Shown: piece after piece, positions 1-8,652 of the stretch | How the letters are laid out: every line of letters starts with the position of its first letter | How positions within the stretch are numbered: the stretch's first letter is position 1 | Assembly: GCA_046757565.1 (NCBI GenBank) | Contig: JBHHYN010000032.1 | Span: 1 to 24,146 of the forward strand | Origin: JBHHYN01 sp046757565 | GTDB taxonomy: Bacteria; Pseudomonadota; Gammaproteobacteria; Eutrophobiales; Eutrophobiaceae | Length of the DNA: 24,146 bases | Direction of reading: 5' to 3' | Translations under genes and position numbers: made by a program | The notes under the pieces: generated by a model | Databases searched by the model: none | Told to the model about the DNA's origin: nothing | The model's input: the letters and a program-made list of their open reading frames with translations, nothing else

Positions 1-216
1 CCTGACTTGAGGTTGATGATGCACTGCGGCGGCGGGGGTTTTAAGCGTCAATTTAAAAAAGCGGACAGATCCGGGGCACTGCTGGCCCTGATCCTGGGTG
101 ACGCGGAGCTGGAGAAGAAAACGATCGGCATAAAACCCCTCAGACAGGATGCCGCTCAGATAGAAGTACCTTGGGAGCAATTGACCGGGACCCTGAGTCA
201 AAAATTGGAGTTGTAA
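1..216 (+). CDS. hisS: Histidyl-tRNA synthetase, C-terminal end (5' truncated by window edge)
   Basis: Only the last 71 residues are present; the reading frame is open from base 1, so the gene begins outside the window. The protein joins histidine to tRNA-His using ATP in the cytoplasm. The visible part is the anticodon-binding domain: it contains the glycine-rich stretch HCGGGGFKRQFKKAD followed by a LILGDAELE segment, which corresponds to the NHGGGNFKKQFARAD and VVLGESE segments of the E. coli enzyme. It ends in TAA at 214-216. The next gene, yfgM, starts 83 bases downstream, and hisS-yfgM-bamB-der is the standard gammaproteobacterial order, which supports the identification. The remaining domains cannot be assessed. 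Confidence 0.93.
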   Translation, partial: PDLRLMMHCGGGGFKRQFKKADRSGALLALILGDAELEKKTIGIKPLRQDAAQIEVPWEQLTGTLSQKLEL

Positions 217-299
217 CCATAAGGAAGAATGTATAATGCGCGCCTTGCTCGAGAAGTTGTTAAACACTGCACCCCATTCATTCATTTTCGGAGGTTCCC

Positions 300-944
300 T
301 TGGACGTATATCGCACAGATGAAGAACAGATCGAGGTCCTGAAGCGGTGGTTTGAGGAGAACGGTATATCGGTCATTGCGGGAATTGTTCTGGGACTTGG
401 AGCAATCTTTGGCTGGCGCGGCTGGCAAAACCATAAAATCGAACAGGCTGGCGCCGCCTCGCTGCTGTATCAGAAGATGATTATCGCCGAAAGGGACGAT
501 GACAACCGGGACAAGGCGCGTGAGACGGCAGAAAAAATCGTGGCTGACTACGGCTCGACTGCTTATGCCGTATTCGCAAAACTGACACTTGCCAAACTTG
601 CTGCAGACGCTAACGATTTCGATAGTGCCGCCATGCAGCTTCGCTGGGCACTCGAGCATACCAATGAAAAAAGTCTCGAACACCTGGTACGCCTGCGCCT
701 TGCCCGGGTAGTGATTGCCCAGGGAAATTACGATGCAGCCCTTAAGCTGCTGGAGAGCGGGGATCCGGGTCAGTTTGAGTCCGGTTATGACGAACTGAGA
801 GGCGATATTTTCACCTTGAAAGGCAAACTGGAACCTGCGCGCAACGCTTACCAACAGGCGATCACAAATAAACGTGCGTCGCATAACGATATATCCGCAT
901 TGCAGATGAAACTGGATGATCTTGGCCAAATAGGACAACAATGA
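300..944 (+). CDS. yfgM: YfgM family inner-membrane TPR protein (SecYEG/periplasmic chaperone ancillary factor)
   Basis: A 214-residue protein with a short cytoplasmic N-terminus, one membrane segment at about residues 22-40 (rich in Ile, Val, Gly, Leu) and a helical TPR-like remainder that would lie in the periplasm. In E. coli YfgM binds the SecYEG translocon with PpiD and helps hand over secreted proteins. The start is TTG at 300-302: a GGAGG at 290-294 sits five bases before it, and the resulting N-terminus MDVYRTDEEQIEVLKRWFEE lines up with the E. coli start. The stop overlaps the bamB start as ATGA (941-944), so the two are translationally coupled. The family and its location are well supported; the chaperone role is taken from E. 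coli. Confidence 0.9.
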   Translation: MDVYRTDEEQIEVLKRWFEENGISVIAGIVLGLGAIFGWRGWQNHKIEQAGAASLLYQKMIIAERDDDNRDKARETAEKIVADYGSTAYAVFAKLTLAKLAADANDFDSAAMQLRWALEHTNEKSLEHLVRLRLARVVIAQGNYDAALKLLESGDPGQFESGYDELRGDIFTLKGKLEPARNAYQQAITNKRASHNDISALQMKLDDLGQIGQQ

Positions 945-2104
945 CGGGCCGTTTCATTTTCTGTTTGTCAGTCATGATGGTGACTGGTTGCAGCGTTGTA
1001 AACTCGGTAAGTAACTATTTTGCCAGTGAAGATAATGCCGAACCCCCGGCACCGCTGATCACATTCAGACAGCAGCTGAGTGTTGTAAAACTCTGGTCGA
1101 AAAAAACCGGGAGTGGTACGGACAAGCAATACCTGAAGCTTGCGCCAATCATTGCCAGACAGCGCCTTTATATCGCTGATGCGGATGGCAGGCTTAAAGC
1201 AATGGATGCCATTAACGGCGGATCGATCTGGTCGCTGGACACCGATATCAACATTACGGGGGGGCCCGGTTTTGGTGAGAATACGACGTTAGTCGGTGGT
1301 AACGAGGGTGACGTGATTGCCTACAATTCGGACTCTGGGAAAAAAATATGGGAGTCCACGGTTTCGAGTGAAATCCTGTCTCCCCCGCAGCGGTCGGAAA
1401 ATGTCGTCATCGTGCGCACCATTGACGGAAAAGTCTTTGCCCTGAACGGCACCGACGGGGAACGCCTGTGGATATATGACAGGAGCGTACCTGCCCTGAC
1501 ACTTCGGGGCACCGCAACACCGGTCATCACTGACGGTGTGGTCATTGCCGGTTTCGATGGCGGGCGGCTGGCGGCGCTTGAGCTTCACACGGGCAAGTTA
1601 CTGTGGGAAACACGCATCACGACTGCTCGAGGCAGTTCCGAACTCGAACGCATGGTGGATATCGATTCAACACCATTGGTTATCGATGGCGTCATATATG
1701 TCGCCACCTTTCAGGGCCACGTGGCCGCCGTTCAGTTGGAGACAGGACGCATTCTCTGGACCCGTGACATATCTTCTTATGCCGGGTTAGCCGTGGATAC
1801 AAAATACATTTACGTCACCGATGATGACAGCCATATCCAGGCATACGATCGCTTCACCGGGACCTCCTTATGGAAGCAGAAAAAACTGCATGCCCGGAAT
1901 GTAACGGCACCGGCAGGTATCGGCGATTATCTTGTGGTTGGAGACCTGGAAGGATATCTGCACTGGATGAGCAAGGCATCGGGTAAATTTGTCGCCCGCA
2001 CCAGGGTTTCAGATGAGCGCATCATCGTATCACCGATAACTGCCGGGAAATTTCTCTACGCCTACTGCAGCGACGGGACCCTGGCTGCCTATACGTACCG
2101 CTAG
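941..2104 (+). CDS. bamB: Outer-membrane protein assembly lipoprotein BamB
   Basis: 387 residues, close to the family's usual size. The N-terminus is a lipoprotein signal: hydrophobic residues 4-14 end in the lipobox VTGC with Cys17 as the lipidation site. The rest consists of repeated beta-propeller blades of the PQQ type, recognisable by recurring motifs such as DAINGGSIWSLD, DSGKKIWE, DGERLWIYD, HTGKLLWE and ETGRILWTRD, about 40-45 residues apart. BamB is anchored in the inner leaflet of the outer membrane, faces the periplasm and helps BamA fold beta-barrel proteins. It overlaps yfgM by four bases and der begins 13 bases after its stop, so all three probably form one operon. bamC, another subunit of the same complex, lies nearby on the other strand. 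Confidence 0.95.
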   Translation: MTGRFIFCLSVMMVTGCSVVNSVSNYFASEDNAEPPAPLITFRQQLSVVKLWSKKTGSGTDKQYLKLAPIIARQRLYIADADGRLKAMDAINGGSIWSLDTDINITGGPGFGENTTLVGGNEGDVIAYNSDSGKKIWESTVSSEILSPPQRSENVVIVRTIDGKVFALNGTDGERLWIYDRSVPALTLRGTATPVITDGVVIAGFDGGRLAALELHTGKLLWETRITTARGSSELERMVDIDSTPLVIDGVIYVATFQGHVAAVQLETGRILWTRDISSYAGLAVDTKYIYVTDDDSHIQAYDRFTGTSLWKQKKLHARNVTAPAGIGDYLVVGDLEGYLHWMSKASGKFVARTRVSDERIIVSPITAGKFLYAYCSDGTLAAYTYR

Positions 2105-2117
2105 CGGACGATGCGTC

Positions 2118-3512
2118 ATGACACTCAGCATCGCTATCATTGGCCGGCCCAACGTCGGCAAGTCAAGCCTGTTTAACCGGCTCACCCGCAGCCGCAATGC
2201 CTTGGTTGCCGATTTCCCGGGAGTAACGCGGGATCGCCTGTATGGGATTACTGATCATAACGACAGGGCATTCATCCTCATCGATACAGGCGGGCTTTGT
2301 GACGGCAATGAGGCAAACCAGCCTCTCTCGGAAATTATATCAGAACAGTCATTAAGGGCCATTAAAGAAGCAGATGCCGTGTTTTGGCTGGTCGATGGCC
2401 GCTCCGGCTTGACAGCGACAGATGAAACCCTGGCGCAACAACTGCGCAGTCTGCATGCACACATGTATCTGCTGGTAAACAAGACTGAAGGGCTGGACCC
2501 CCATACAGCTTGTGCTGAATTTCATGCCCTGGGCATGGGCACGCCACGCCCCGTCTCAGCCAAACGGGGAGATGGGATATCAGAACTAATGGACGCGGTA
2601 GTCGCTGAATTCCCGGATCACGGCCCCATTGCCGATTTGCCCCAAGGACTCCGGATCACGCTCATCGGCCGTCCCAACGTTGGCAAATCCACCTTGATCA
2701 ACCGCATACTGGGGGAACAACGAATGTTGACGTTCCCGCAACCAGGCACAACACGAGACAGCGTTGTTATCCCCTTCCAACGACAAAAGAAGGATTATAT
2801 CCTGGTGGATACAGCAGGGATCAGACGCCGCTCACGGGTCACTGATACTATTGAAAAATTCAGTATCGTAAAAGCACTGGAGGCAATAGAGACGGCACAG
2901 ATAACCATTCTCGTCATTGATGCACAGGAAGCCGTTACCGAACAGGATCTGAGTTTACTTGGTTTGACTGCGGAGTCGGGCAAATCGTTGATCATTGCAA
3001 TCAACAAGTGGGATGGTCTGGACACCGATCAGAAGAGGAAGATTAAAAACCAGGTGGAACGGAGGCTTGCATTTGTCGACTATGCCTGCATCCATTTCAT
3101 CTCTGCTCTGCATGGCAGCGGGGTAGGAAAAATATTCAGCAGCATCGATAAAATCGGCGCCATACTGAAACGGGAGATAAAACCGTCCAAAATTACTGAA
3201 ATACTGAGCAATGCCGTCAAGGCACATTCTCCGCCCATGATCCACGGCCGGCGTATCAAACTACGCTATGCACATCTCGGCGGTTATAACCCCCTGCGTA
3301 TTATAATACACGGTAACCAGACCGAACATATCCCGGCCTCTTATCGACGCTACTTGTCAAACACTTTTCGCAAGCAACTAAAACTTATCGGAACACCTGT
3401 AGTCGTTCTATTCAAGCGTAATCAAAACCCATACAAGGGGAAAAAAAATATACTGAGTAAACACCAGTTTGTTAAACGAAAGCGCTTAATAAAACACGCC
3501 AGGAGAAAATAG
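2118..3512 (+). CDS. der: Ribosome-assembly GTPase Der (EngA), tandem G domains
   Basis: 464 residues with two GTPase domains and a C-terminal KH-like domain, the hallmark of Der, which matures the 50S ribosomal subunit. Domain 1 has the P-loop GRPNVGKSS at residues 9-17, DTGG in G3 and SAK in G5. Domain 2 has GRPNVGKST from residue 184, DTAG, and NKWD from residue 296. The C-terminal domain (about 350-464) ends in a strongly basic tail. An oddity: the G4 motif of domain 1 reads NKTE (residues 121-124) instead of NKxD; the Asp normally recognises guanine. The start ATG at 2118 gives MTLSIAIIGRPNVGKSS, as in relatives; an ATG at 2111 is out of frame. It converges on bamC with 42 bases between them and no clear terminator. 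Confidence 0.96.
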   Translation: MTLSIAIIGRPNVGKSSLFNRLTRSRNALVADFPGVTRDRLYGITDHNDRAFILIDTGGLCDGNEANQPLSEIISEQSLRAIKEADAVFWLVDGRSGLTATDETLAQQLRSLHAHMYLLVNKTEGLDPHTACAEFHALGMGTPRPVSAKRGDGISELMDAVVAEFPDHGPIADLPQGLRITLIGRPNVGKSTLINRILGEQRMLTFPQPGTTRDSVVIPFQRQKKDYILVDTAGIRRRSRVTDTIEKFSIVKALEAIETAQITILVIDAQEAVTEQDLSLLGLTAESGKSLIIAINKWDGLDTDQKRKIKNQVERRLAFVDYACIHFISALHGSGVGKIFSSIDKIGAILKREIKPSKITEILSNAVKAHSPPMIHGRRIKLRYAHLGGYNPLRIIIHGNQTEHIPASYRRYLSNTFRKQLKLIGTPVVVLFKRNQNPYKGKKNILSKHQFVKRKRLIKHARRK

Positions 3513-3554
3513 AAGAAAAACTGTCAGGGAATCCGTCCGATAAAAAACCGCCAT

Positions 3555-4628
3555 TTACAACTGATTATATTGGTCCCGTATCGATTCAAGAATTCTACCT
3601 GCGTCGTCACTATTTTCCCAGTCACCGCTATCGTTAAGCACAATCAACTCTGTCTTATCACCCACTCCGGTAAGACTGATTTGATACTTTTTACCCTGTG
3701 GTTCATCGTCTTTCCAGAAAGCCAGTTTGGACATCCAGCCCTTTTTCTCTCCGCTGGAAGACTCGAAATAGGATATAAAGTACAAACCTTTGTCCTGCTC
3801 CTTTTTATTGATAACAAAGCCGGCGCGCTGTAATACAATTTCTGTCTGCCGCCAGGCATAACTGTATTCAACAGGCATGGAGAGCAATAACTTGCCTTCA
3901 TCAACATCCTGTAATTCAGCCTTCTTTTTTTGATTGGCATGGTCCTGGGCCCGGTCCGGTGAAGGCGTTGTAGCAACGGCCCTTGATGCTCGATCCGGCC
4001 CCTCATTGAAATAAAGGTTTAATTCACCAACAAGTTCTTTCTCAGTATCGATGTTTGTCTCTTCATTACCCCACACAGCAGTACCGTTTTCCTGACTGAT
4101 TTGCCGTTGACGCGTATTGGACACATACAGTACGGTAATCCCCGGTTCGGCCCCTGCTTCAGAAAAGACCTTGAACTTGTTTCTATACACAAAACCGCCC
4201 TCTGAAACAGGCGGGGACCAGTCAGTTGCCAGCACGCCGAGTTCAGCATCATCAATATCGATAACATATCCCTTATCAGAAAAAAATTGCCGCAGCCTTG
4301 GCCAAACTTCCAGGTTCGATCCCATTACGGCCAGCCACTGCTCATCCTGAGAACTTCCGCTCGTGAGGGCATTTGCGCCCGTCGCAGAGACACCCCTCCT
4401 GGAACGTTGATGTCTGTAGCCGGAAAAGGTCGCGGGATTTTCCCCAGGGATCGACATCTCGTCGTTGCTGGTGCTGGCCGTCAAATCCGGAGGCACTTCC
4501 AGATCAGGTAATGACTCGCTTTTTTTATACTCTGTGCGCGTGTCCGGAATCACTTTGTCCAGAGAAGGCAGGTAGGAACATCCTATAAAACCCAATAATA
4601 AAGGAAAGACAAGAAATAACCGCATCAT
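3555..4628 (-). CDS. bamC: Outer-membrane protein assembly lipoprotein BamC
   Basis: 357 residues when started at the ATG at 4628-4626. An in-frame start 63 bases further upstream would run into dapA and put extra residues before the signal peptide, so it is rejected. The N-terminus MMRLFLVFPLLLGFIGCSYL is a lipoprotein signal with lipobox FIGC. The following unstructured stretch contains YKKSESLPDLEVPPDLT, the conserved BamC segment that binds BamD. Two helix-grip domains follow (about residues 95-200 and 250-357). BamC belongs to the BamABCDE outer-membrane beta-barrel assembly machine. It begins 16 bases after the dapA stop, and the dapA-bamC order is conserved in gammaproteobacteria, so it is probably transcribed from the dapA promoter. 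Confidence 0.92.
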   Translation of the reverse strand: MMRLFLVFPLLLGFIGCSYLPSLDKVIPDTRTEYKKSESLPDLEVPPDLTASTSNDEMSIPGENPATFSGYRHQRSRRGVSATGANALTSGSSQDEQWLAVMGSNLEVWPRLRQFFSDKGYVIDIDDAELGVLATDWSPPVSEGGFVYRNKFKVFSEAGAEPGITVLYVSNTRQRQISQENGTAVWGNEETNIDTEKELVGELNLYFNEGPDRASRAVATTPSPDRAQDHANQKKKAELQDVDEGKLLLSMPVEYSYAWRQTEIVLQRAGFVINKKEQDKGLYFISYFESSSGEKKGWMSKLAFWKDDEPQGKKYQISLTGVGDKTELIVLNDSGDWENSDDAGRILESIRDQYNQL

Positions 4629-4644
4629 GCTACACACCACAACG

Positions 4645-5532
4645 TTACAAAATCCCGGCGGTATGCATCGCAGCTTCCAGATCAGCTTCATATTGTGCCG
4701 CCAACCAGGTCATGGGCAGACGCATACCATTGTTGATGAGCCCCAGCCGGTGTACGGCCCATTTGACCGGGATGGGATTGGATTCCAGAAAGAGTTTCTC
4801 ATGCAGATCAGCCAGCCGGTCATTGATTTTCCTGGCTGCATCGGGGTTATGATTAAGGGCGTATCTGCACATTTCATGCATGCCTCCTGGAACCACATTT
4901 GCCGTAACCGAAATAACGCCGTCACCTCCCTGTAGTATAAATTCACATGCGCTGGCATCATCACCGCTTACCAGCATGAAGTCGTTACCGCATAAATCCC
5001 TTATTGCCCGAATCCGGTCAAGATCGCCGGTCGCTTCCTTGACACCGATAATATTGGGAATCTGCGCCAACCTGCCTATTGTTTCAGGCAGCATATCACA
5101 AGCCGTCCTGCCCGGTACATTATAGAGAATCTGTGGAATATCCACCGTTTCGGCAACTGTTCTGTGATGTTGATACAGGCCCTCCTGGGTCGGTTTATTA
5201 TAATATGGCGTGACCAGCAGACAGGCATCGGCGCCGGCATCCCTGGCGCATTCGGTCAGACTGATCGCCTCAATTGTGGAATTTGCCCCGCTGCCTGCGA
5301 TAACCGGTTTTCTGCCGTGAACGATGTCAACAACCCGGCGGATGACATCACAATGCTCGGGTTCGGTCAGTGTTGCAGACTCTCCCGTGGTACCGACAGC
5401 AACGATAGCATCTGTGCCGTTATCAATATGGAATTCAATGAGCCGTTGCAGACCTTCGAAATCTACCTCTGCATCCGCCGTCACGCCATTTTTCATGGGC
5501 GTCACCAGGGCCACCATACTACCTCGAAACAT
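4645..5532 (-). CDS. dapA: 4-hydroxy-tetrahydrodipicolinate synthase
   Basis: A 295-residue cytoplasmic aldolase-fold enzyme that condenses pyruvate with aspartate semialdehyde, the first committed step of lysine and diaminopimelate synthesis. Visible catalytic features, numbered from the ATG: GTTGES at 47-52 (substrate-binding Thr pair), YNVPGRT with Tyr137 and Arg142, and GVKEATGD with the Schiff-base Lys165. These keep the spacing of E. coli Thr44/45, Tyr133, Arg138 and Lys161. The start chosen is ATG 5532-5530, with GGGA six bases before it and N-terminus MFRGSMVALVTPM like E. coli; a GTG one codon earlier is possible. It heads a dapA-bamC operon and is divergent from bcp across a 300-base gap. 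Confidence 0.96.
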   Translation of the reverse strand: MFRGSMVALVTPMKNGVTADAEVDFEGLQRLIEFHIDNGTDAIVAVGTTGESATLTEPEHCDVIRRVVDIVHGRKPVIAGSGANSTIEAISLTECARDAGADACLLVTPYYNKPTQEGLYQHHRTVAETVDIPQILYNVPGRTACDMLPETIGRLAQIPNIIGVKEATGDLDRIRAIRDLCGNDFMLVSGDDASACEFILQGGDGVISVTANVVPGGMHEMCRYALNHNPDAARKINDRLADLHEKLFLESNPIPVKWAVHRLGLINNGMRLPMTWLAAQYEADLEAAMHTAGIL

Positions 5533-5535
5533 CAC

Positions 5536-5840
5536 CTATCCCATTGATTATTTTAAAAGTAATGAGTCGCAAACACACGAGGCTCAATGCCGAATCAAAA
5601 TAAAATTGTTACTGAAACCACTCTCTAAAGAGCATACTAAATCAGGGCGCATATGGTACTTGTATGGCCATAGCATGACAAGATCTGCAAGGACTATTTA
5701 TCCCCTGAACGTTGACTCCGGAGAATTTTGAGATCGATTTATTATGGATGTTATGATGCAACCGGCCAGATGAGCAGGTAAGTAGTTTTTTACGGCCATG
5801 AATAAATCAATCCTTTAGTCATTCAGGACAGGTAAACACC
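5536..5840. other. Intergenic region between divergent dapA and bcp
   Basis: About 305 bases with no convincing gene. It must hold the promoters of dapA (leftward) and bcp (rightward). A TTGACT at 5712-5717 resembles a -35 box for bcp, but the nearest good -10-like hexamer (TATTAT, 5740-5745) is 22 bases away, too far for a normal sigma-70 promoter, so I do not call it. In E. coli gcvR sits between dapA and bcp; no gcvR-like reading frame is visible here. Confidence 0.5.
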
Positions 5841-6308
5841 ATGAGTAACGTAAGCATCGGCAAAAAAGTTCCTGCATTTACATCAGCTGCCACCAGCGGC
5901 AGGAAAATAAAATTTTCCGGGCTGAAAGGAAAAAACATTATCCTCTATTTTTATCCCAAGGACAGCACACCCGGTTGCACAAAGGAAGGACAGGATTTTC
6001 GAGATAATATTCGCAAATTTCGTGCACGCAACACGGTCATTTACGGTATATCGAGGGACGGTCTGGATTCGCATGAAAAATTTAAAAGCAAGCAGCGTTT
6101 CCCGTTTGATCTGATCTCGGATGAAGACGAAAAACTGTGCAAGCAATTTGATGTGATTAAGATAAAGAACATGTATGGCAGAAAAGTCCGGGGAATTGAA
6201 CGCAGCACGTTTTTATTTGATGACAGGGGAATCTTACGCCGCGAATGGCGCAAGGTTAAGGTCGATGGCCATGTTGATGAGGTCCTGCAGGCAGTAAAAG
6301 AACTCTGA
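5841..6308 (+). CDS. bcp: Thioredoxin-dependent peroxiredoxin of the BCP/PrxQ family
   Basis: 155 residues with the thioredoxin-like peroxiredoxin fold. The active-site segment YFYPKDSTPGCTKEGQDFRD contains the peroxidatic Cys46, with the conserved Thr43 and Pro44 just before it. The enzyme reduces hydrogen peroxide and organic hydroperoxides in the cytoplasm. E. coli Bcp has a resolving Cys five residues after the peroxidatic one; here that position is Asp-region sequence (GQDFR) with no Cys. The only other Cys is Cys100, in DEKLCKQFDV, so it is either a one-Cys enzyme or uses Cys100. The start ATG at 5841 gives the usual N-terminus MSNVSIGKKVPAF. bcp close to dapA and perM is a familiar gammaproteobacterial neighbourhood. 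Confidence 0.9.
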   Translation: MSNVSIGKKVPAFTSAATSGRKIKFSGLKGKNIILYFYPKDSTPGCTKEGQDFRDNIRKFRARNTVIYGISRDGLDSHEKFKSKQRFPFDLISDEDEKLCKQFDVIKIKNMYGRKVRGIERSTFLFDDRGILRREWRKVKVDGHVDEVLQAVKEL

Positions 6309-6392
6309 AAATCTTCCCGTACCAATCCCGAAAAAATGTCTTTCAGGAACACCGGGAATCCTGTTGCAACTCTGCCGATTGGTTGTTTGTGT

Positions 6393-7466
6393 CTAGGTCG
6401 AGTCTTGCTGCGATTCCTCAACAACATCGTGCGTCGTGGGCCAGATGTTGATCAGTGCCTTCACGAGGGTTGCCAGAGGTATGGCAAAAAACACGCCCCA
6501 GAACCCCCATAAACCACCAAACACAAGTATGGCTGCAATGATCGCAACCGGGTGAAGATTTACCACGTCGGAAAACAGAACAGGCACCAGCACATTGCCA
6601 TCAAGGAATTGCAGGACCAGATACCACACCATAAGCCAGGCGAAGTCTGCCTGCAGGCCCCATTGGAAATAACCGACTACCGCAACCGGTAGAGTTACGG
6701 TTGCCGCACCGATATACGGTATCAACACAGAGAGACCGACAATAAGGGCCAGCAAAGAAGCATAGTTAAGACCCATAACTGTGAATATCACATAGGCCGC
6801 ACTCCCGACAATAATAATTTCATAGACCTTGCCACGTATGTAATTACCGATCTGGGCGTCCATCTCATGCCAGAGATGGGTCACCAGAGCGCGATCCGTC
6901 GGCAGAAAGCGGCTTAACCATTCCAGAATTCCGGTTTTATCCTTAAGGAAAAAAAAGATCATTAACGGCACCAGCACAAGATAGGTGACAATAATGGGAA
7001 TGGAAGCAAACGATACGGACAATACATTTTGTCCAATAGCACTCATATCGCCGCTCAATCCCCGGATTATCTCCCTGATCGCATCTTCCGAAATAATCTC
7101 CGGGTATTGTTCCGGCAGGCGCATTAATAGCCCCTGACCTTTGTTTATCATGCGCGGGACTTCCTGAAAAAACTGGCTTGCCTGCCGTGACAGGACAGGC
7201 AGCAGGATCAGGACAAGAAAAACCATAAAGGCCGCAAACAGCATGAATACAATATTGACCGCCAGTATACGGGGAGCACGCCGCTGCTCGCACTTACTGA
7301 CAGGCCCCTCCAGCAGATAAGCAAAAACGATCGATGCCAGTAATGGGGCCAGCATCTCTCCCATGAAATAGATGGTAATAAAACTGACTACAATTAATAC
7401 CGTAAGCAATGAGGCCTGCGGATCGGTAAAATAGCGGCGATACCAGGTATTGAGAAAATTAAACAT
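6393..7466 (-). CDS. perM: AI-2E family transporter, PerM type, inner-membrane
   Basis: 357 residues with about seven or eight hydrophobic segments: two near the N-terminus (about residues 20-60), one at about 70-92, a longer loop with amphipathic helices (about 95-150), one at 155-175, and a C-terminal group (about 215-335). The final part contains GGLWGFWGVFFAIPLATLVKAL, typical of the AI-2E/PerM family (formerly UPF0118). Members are inner-membrane permeases; TqsA exports autoinducer-2, while others are sodium-proton antiporters, so the substrate is unknown. The start ATG at 7466 is followed by MFNFLNTWYRRYFTDPQA, a normal family N-terminus. It converges with bcp (84-base gap, no clear terminator) and diverges from queG. 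Confidence 0.87.
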   Translation of the reverse strand: MFNFLNTWYRRYFTDPQASLLTVLIVVSFITIYFMGEMLAPLLASIVFAYLLEGPVSKCEQRRAPRILAVNIVFMLFAAFMVFLVLILLPVLSRQASQFFQEVPRMINKGQGLLMRLPEQYPEIISEDAIREIIRGLSGDMSAIGQNVLSVSFASIPIIVTYLVLVPLMIFFFLKDKTGILEWLSRFLPTDRALVTHLWHEMDAQIGNYIRGKVYEIIIVGSAAYVIFTVMGLNYASLLALIVGLSVLIPYIGAATVTLPVAVVGYFQWGLQADFAWLMVWYLVLQFLDGNVLVPVLFSDVVNLHPVAIIAAILVFGGLWGFWGVFFAIPLATLVKALINIWPTTHDVVEESQQDST

Positions 7467-7550
7467 AAATTACCGAACTCCGTCTTATTCAGTTTTCTTT
7501 TATCATAACGGGAATGGATACTGTTCACTACCCGCGATCCGGCGAAATAG

Positions 7551-8627
7551 ATGACTGAAGAGAGAAATGAAACAGATTACCGGCAGCTTGCCCGGCAAAT
7601 CAAGCAATGGGGCGCTGAACTCGGCTTTCAGCAGGTCGCTATCACCGGTACGGACCTGTCTGCAGACGAGGTCCATTTGCTGAACTGGCTCAGGCATAAT
7701 CGTCATGGTGAGATGGACTACATGTCCCGGCATGGAACGAAGCGCAGCAGACCGGCCGATCTGGCGCCCGGGACCCTGCGCATTATATCCGTACGTATGG
7801 ATTACTACCCTCCCGATGCGAAACAGACAAAAAAAGTCCTGCACACACCCGAACTCGGTTTTATCTCCCGTTATGCCCTGGGCCGGGATTATCACAAGGT
7901 ACTGCGGGGGCGGTTACGAAAACTCGCTGGTAAGATCCTGCAACATACCGGTCCATTTGCTTACAGAGCGTTTACCGACAGTGCACCGGTGCTGGAAAAG
8001 GCATTGGCACGAAACGCCGGTCTTGGCTGGATCGGCAAACACGCTAACCTGATCCACCCCCGGGCAGGGTCATGGTTTTTCCTTGGAGAGTTGTGTACCG
8101 ATCTGCCTCTGCCTATTGATGTACCCTTTACAAGCAATCACTGCGGTACCTGCAGCGCCTGTATGCAGATCTGCCCGACCGGGGCAATCATCGCCCCTTA
8201 TCAGGTTGATGCCCGCCGCTGCATCTCCTACCTCACTATTGAACTGCGTGGCTCCATACCGGAACGGTTCCGCCCTTTGATTGGCAACCGCATATTCGGC
8301 TGCGATGACTGCCAGCTTGTCTGTCCCTGGAACAGGTTTGCCAGACACTCCCCAGAAAAGGATTTTCGTACCCGCCACGGCCTTGATGCACCGGAACTGG
8401 CTGATCTGTTCCAGTGGAGCAAAGAGAAATTCCTCAAAAAGACTGAAGGCAGCGCCATCCGCAGGATCGGCCATAAACGCTGGCTCAGAAACATCGCCGT
8501 TGCCCTCGGTAACGCCCCGACTACCAGCAGGATCGTCCGGGTGCTACAACAGGGAAAAAATCACGCCTCGGCAATGGTCAGGGAACATGTAACCTGGGCA
8601 TTGAAACAACATGAACTCAGGAAATAA
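7551..8627 (+). CDS. queG: Epoxyqueuosine reductase QueG
   Basis: 358 residues, a normal length. QueG is a cobalamin- and iron-sulfur-dependent enzyme that reduces epoxyqueuosine to queuosine in the wobble position of tRNA, the last step of queuosine synthesis. Asp143 in FTDSAPVLEKALA matches the catalytic Asp region, followed by GLGWIGKHANLI. Two [4Fe-4S] clusters are served by C198xxC201xxC204xxxC208P, Cys224 and C251xxC254xxxC258P, with ligands crossing between clusters as in ferredoxins. The C-terminus (about 290-358) is a HEAT-like repeat that binds tRNA. The start ATG at 7551 has a weak ribosome-binding site. It ends 25 bases before the stop of the convergent VOC gene; the housekeeping block ends here. 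Confidence 0.95.
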   Translation: MTEERNETDYRQLARQIKQWGAELGFQQVAITGTDLSADEVHLLNWLRHNRHGEMDYMSRHGTKRSRPADLAPGTLRIISVRMDYYPPDAKQTKKVLHTPELGFISRYALGRDYHKVLRGRLRKLAGKILQHTGPFAYRAFTDSAPVLEKALARNAGLGWIGKHANLIHPRAGSWFFLGELCTDLPLPIDVPFTSNHCGTCSACMQICPTGAIIAPYQVDARRCISYLTIELRGSIPERFRPLIGNRIFGCDDCQLVCPWNRFARHSPEKDFRTRHGLDAPELADLFQWSKEKFLKKTEGSAIRRIGHKRWLRNIAVALGNAPTTSRIVRVLQQGKNHASAMVREHVTWALKQHELRK

Positions 8628-8652
8628 GGAACACGCCGCTCATCTGTAGGTC

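Noticed and set aside
282..941. Long minus-strand reading frame opposite yfgM
   Set aside because: It lies entirely opposite yfgM, which has family-level similarity, a good ribosome-binding site and operon coupling; the antisense protein has no recognisable features.
4629..4691. Upstream in-frame start for bamC
   Set aside because: It overlaps the end of dapA and would place 21 extra residues before a clear lipoprotein signal peptide.
5712..5745. TTGACT / TATTAT as a sigma-70 promoter for bcp
   Set aside because: The spacing of 22 bases is outside the normal range and no better partner was found.
7264..7269. GTATAC as a fifth operator
   Set aside because: Its flanks (AGTATACGG) do not match TTGTATACAT and it lies inside perM coding sequence.
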